Source of the DNA: Pirellulales bacterium | Lineage (GTDB): Bacteria; Planctomycetota; Planctomycetia; Pirellulales; Lacipirellulaceae | Direction: 5' to 3' | Assembly: GCA_022448345.1 (NCBI GenBank) | Contig: JAKVCB010000011.1 | Coordinates: 18,796 to 52,486 of the forward strand | Length of the DNA: 33,691 nucleotides | Shown here: positions 33,075 through 33,691 of the stretch, in pieces | Position numbering within the stretch: position 1 is the stretch's first letter | How the letters are laid out: every line of letters starts with the position of its first letter | Notes under the pieces: generated by a model | What the model was told of the DNA's origin: nothing | The model's input: the letters and a program-made list of their open reading frames with translations, nothing else | The model's database searches: none | Position numbers and translations under genes: made by a program

Positions 33075-33691
33075 ATGGGTGTCCGCCTTCGGGTCGGCGT
33101 AATCGGACTGGGACCAGCATGGGAATCACGGCATTCCCCTGCCCTGCATGCGTTGGCAGATCGTTTTGAAGTCCGTGCCATTTGTGATCCAGTTGCCCGG
33201 CGGGCTGAATTTGCGGCCCGTAACTGGGGAATCCGCCAGGTTGACAGTTTTCGGAAAATTGTCGCTGCAGCCGACATTGATGCCGTCATGCTTCTCTCTG
33301 CCCGCTGGTACGGACCCCTTCCCATTCTGGCAGCATGCCACGCAGGCAAAGCCGTTTACTGTGCGGCCTCATTGGAACTGACCGAAATGGAAGCCGATAA
33401 GGTTGAGGCCCACGTCAAGGGAGCCGGGATTGCTTTCATGGCCGAGTTCCCTTGCCGGCTGGCACCGGCCACGTTGCGACTCAAGGAACTTATCGCCACC
33501 CGGCTTGGTAAACCACAATTATTGTTTTGCAATCAACGGCTGGCGACAAACCATAACGACGGCCGACCTCAATCGGCGACGGTGCGCCAAGTCGTAGAGA
33601 TGATTGACTGGTGCCGTTACGTGGTCGACGCAGAACCGACCTCAGTCCTAGGAACCGTGCACGCATCACAACAGAATCAGGACAAGCAAGA
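33075..33691 (+). CDS. Gfo/Idh/MocA-family oxidoreductase-like protein, 3' part missing
   Basis: I translated this frame from the ATG at 33075 to the window end: 205 residues, no stop. The N-terminus is a Rossmann fold (LRVGVIGLGPAWESRHSPAL), followed by FEVRAICDPVARRAEFAARN, DIDAVMLLSARWYGPLPIL and AACHAGKAVYCAASLELTE, in the order typical of the family. Two key places deviate. In the dinucleotide loop the pattern is GLGPAW rather than GxGxxG, and the EKP motif that carries the catalytic lysine reads AAS (about residues 95-97). Thus the protein may be catalytically inactive or have another role, or use a different residue. Ordinary family members are NAD(P)-dependent sugar oxidoreductases of 350-450 residues and are very abundant in planctomycetes. 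It has its own promoter and a weak AAGGAT ribosome-binding site. Confidence 0.85.
   Translation, partial: MGVRLRVGVIGLGPAWESRHSPALHALADRFEVRAICDPVARRAEFAARNWGIRQVDSFRKIVAAADIDAVMLLSARWYGPLPILAACHAGKAVYCAASLELTEMEADKVEAHVKGAGIAFMAEFPCRLAPATLRLKELIATRLGKPQLLFCNQRLATNHNDGRPQSATVRQVVEMIDWCRYVVDAEPTSVLGTVHASQQNQDKQ

Overview
The window looks like chromosomal DNA of a planctomycete, most likely of the Pirellulales type (a judgement from gene content, not from a search). Pointers are very large secreted PQQ-type beta-propeller proteins, squalene-cyclase-fold repeat proteins of unknown function, a MoxR/DUF58/BatA-VWA cluster, a Ser/Thr kinase with a C-terminal membrane anchor, PilM/ExbB/ExbD genes outside a pilus locus, and weak or missing Shine-Dalgarno sites with several TTG/GTG starts. 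No phage, IS element, rRNA or CRISPR array is seen.

Layout. (1) Bases 1-11548, minus strand: a tight six-gene run read from 11548 down to 1: giant PQQ propeller protein, squalene-cyclase-fold repeat protein, MoxR AAA+ ATPase, DUF58 protein, BatA-type VWA membrane protein, and a second VWA membrane protein cut by the window edge. (2) 11961-12278, plus: an HU-family DNA-binding protein with its own promoter, followed by about 640 bp of non-coding DNA dense in small hairpins and ending in a short tandem repeat. (3) 12919-14493, minus: an MFS transporter preceded by a 22-bp-period direct repeat. (4) 14933-15005, minus: tRNA-Phe(GAA), with a G-quadruplex motif caged in an inverted repeat just 3' of it. 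(5) 15638-17335, plus: a second squalene-cyclase-fold protein with C-terminal HEAT-like repeats and a long leader containing three perfect hairpins. (6) 17697-28671, plus: a compact seven-gene operon: PilM-like protein with a PilN-like membrane tail, ExbB/TolQ, two ExbD/TolR, a membrane-anchored PQQ propeller protein, a TPR plus solute-binding-protein hybrid, and a secreted protein of unknown function. (7) 28678-30075, minus: a Ser/Thr kinase, convergent with the operon. (8) 30446-33691: RluA-type pseudouridine synthase, Maf-like nucleotide pyrophosphatase, TIGR04283-type glycosyltransferase, and the 5' part of a Gfo/Idh/MocA-family protein whose EKP catalytic motif is replaced.

How the genes may work together. 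The MoxR cluster has the usual AAA+ plus VWA chaperone layout, here transcribed with an envelope propeller protein and an alpha/alpha-barrel repeat protein as possible clients or partners. The best candidate for an undescribed system is the 17.7-28.7 kb operon. An actin-fold PilM-like protein is fused to a PilN-like NLLP motif, a membrane helix and a periplasmic domain, and it is encoded with a proton-driven ExbB/ExbD motor and three periplasmic proteins. None of the pilus genes PilB, PilC, PilQ or a pilin is present, and there is no TonB, Pal or ABC permease. I infer an ion-driven envelope machine of unknown purpose. The kinase next to it carries an N-terminal module resembling that of the operon's propeller protein, which hints at a functional link.
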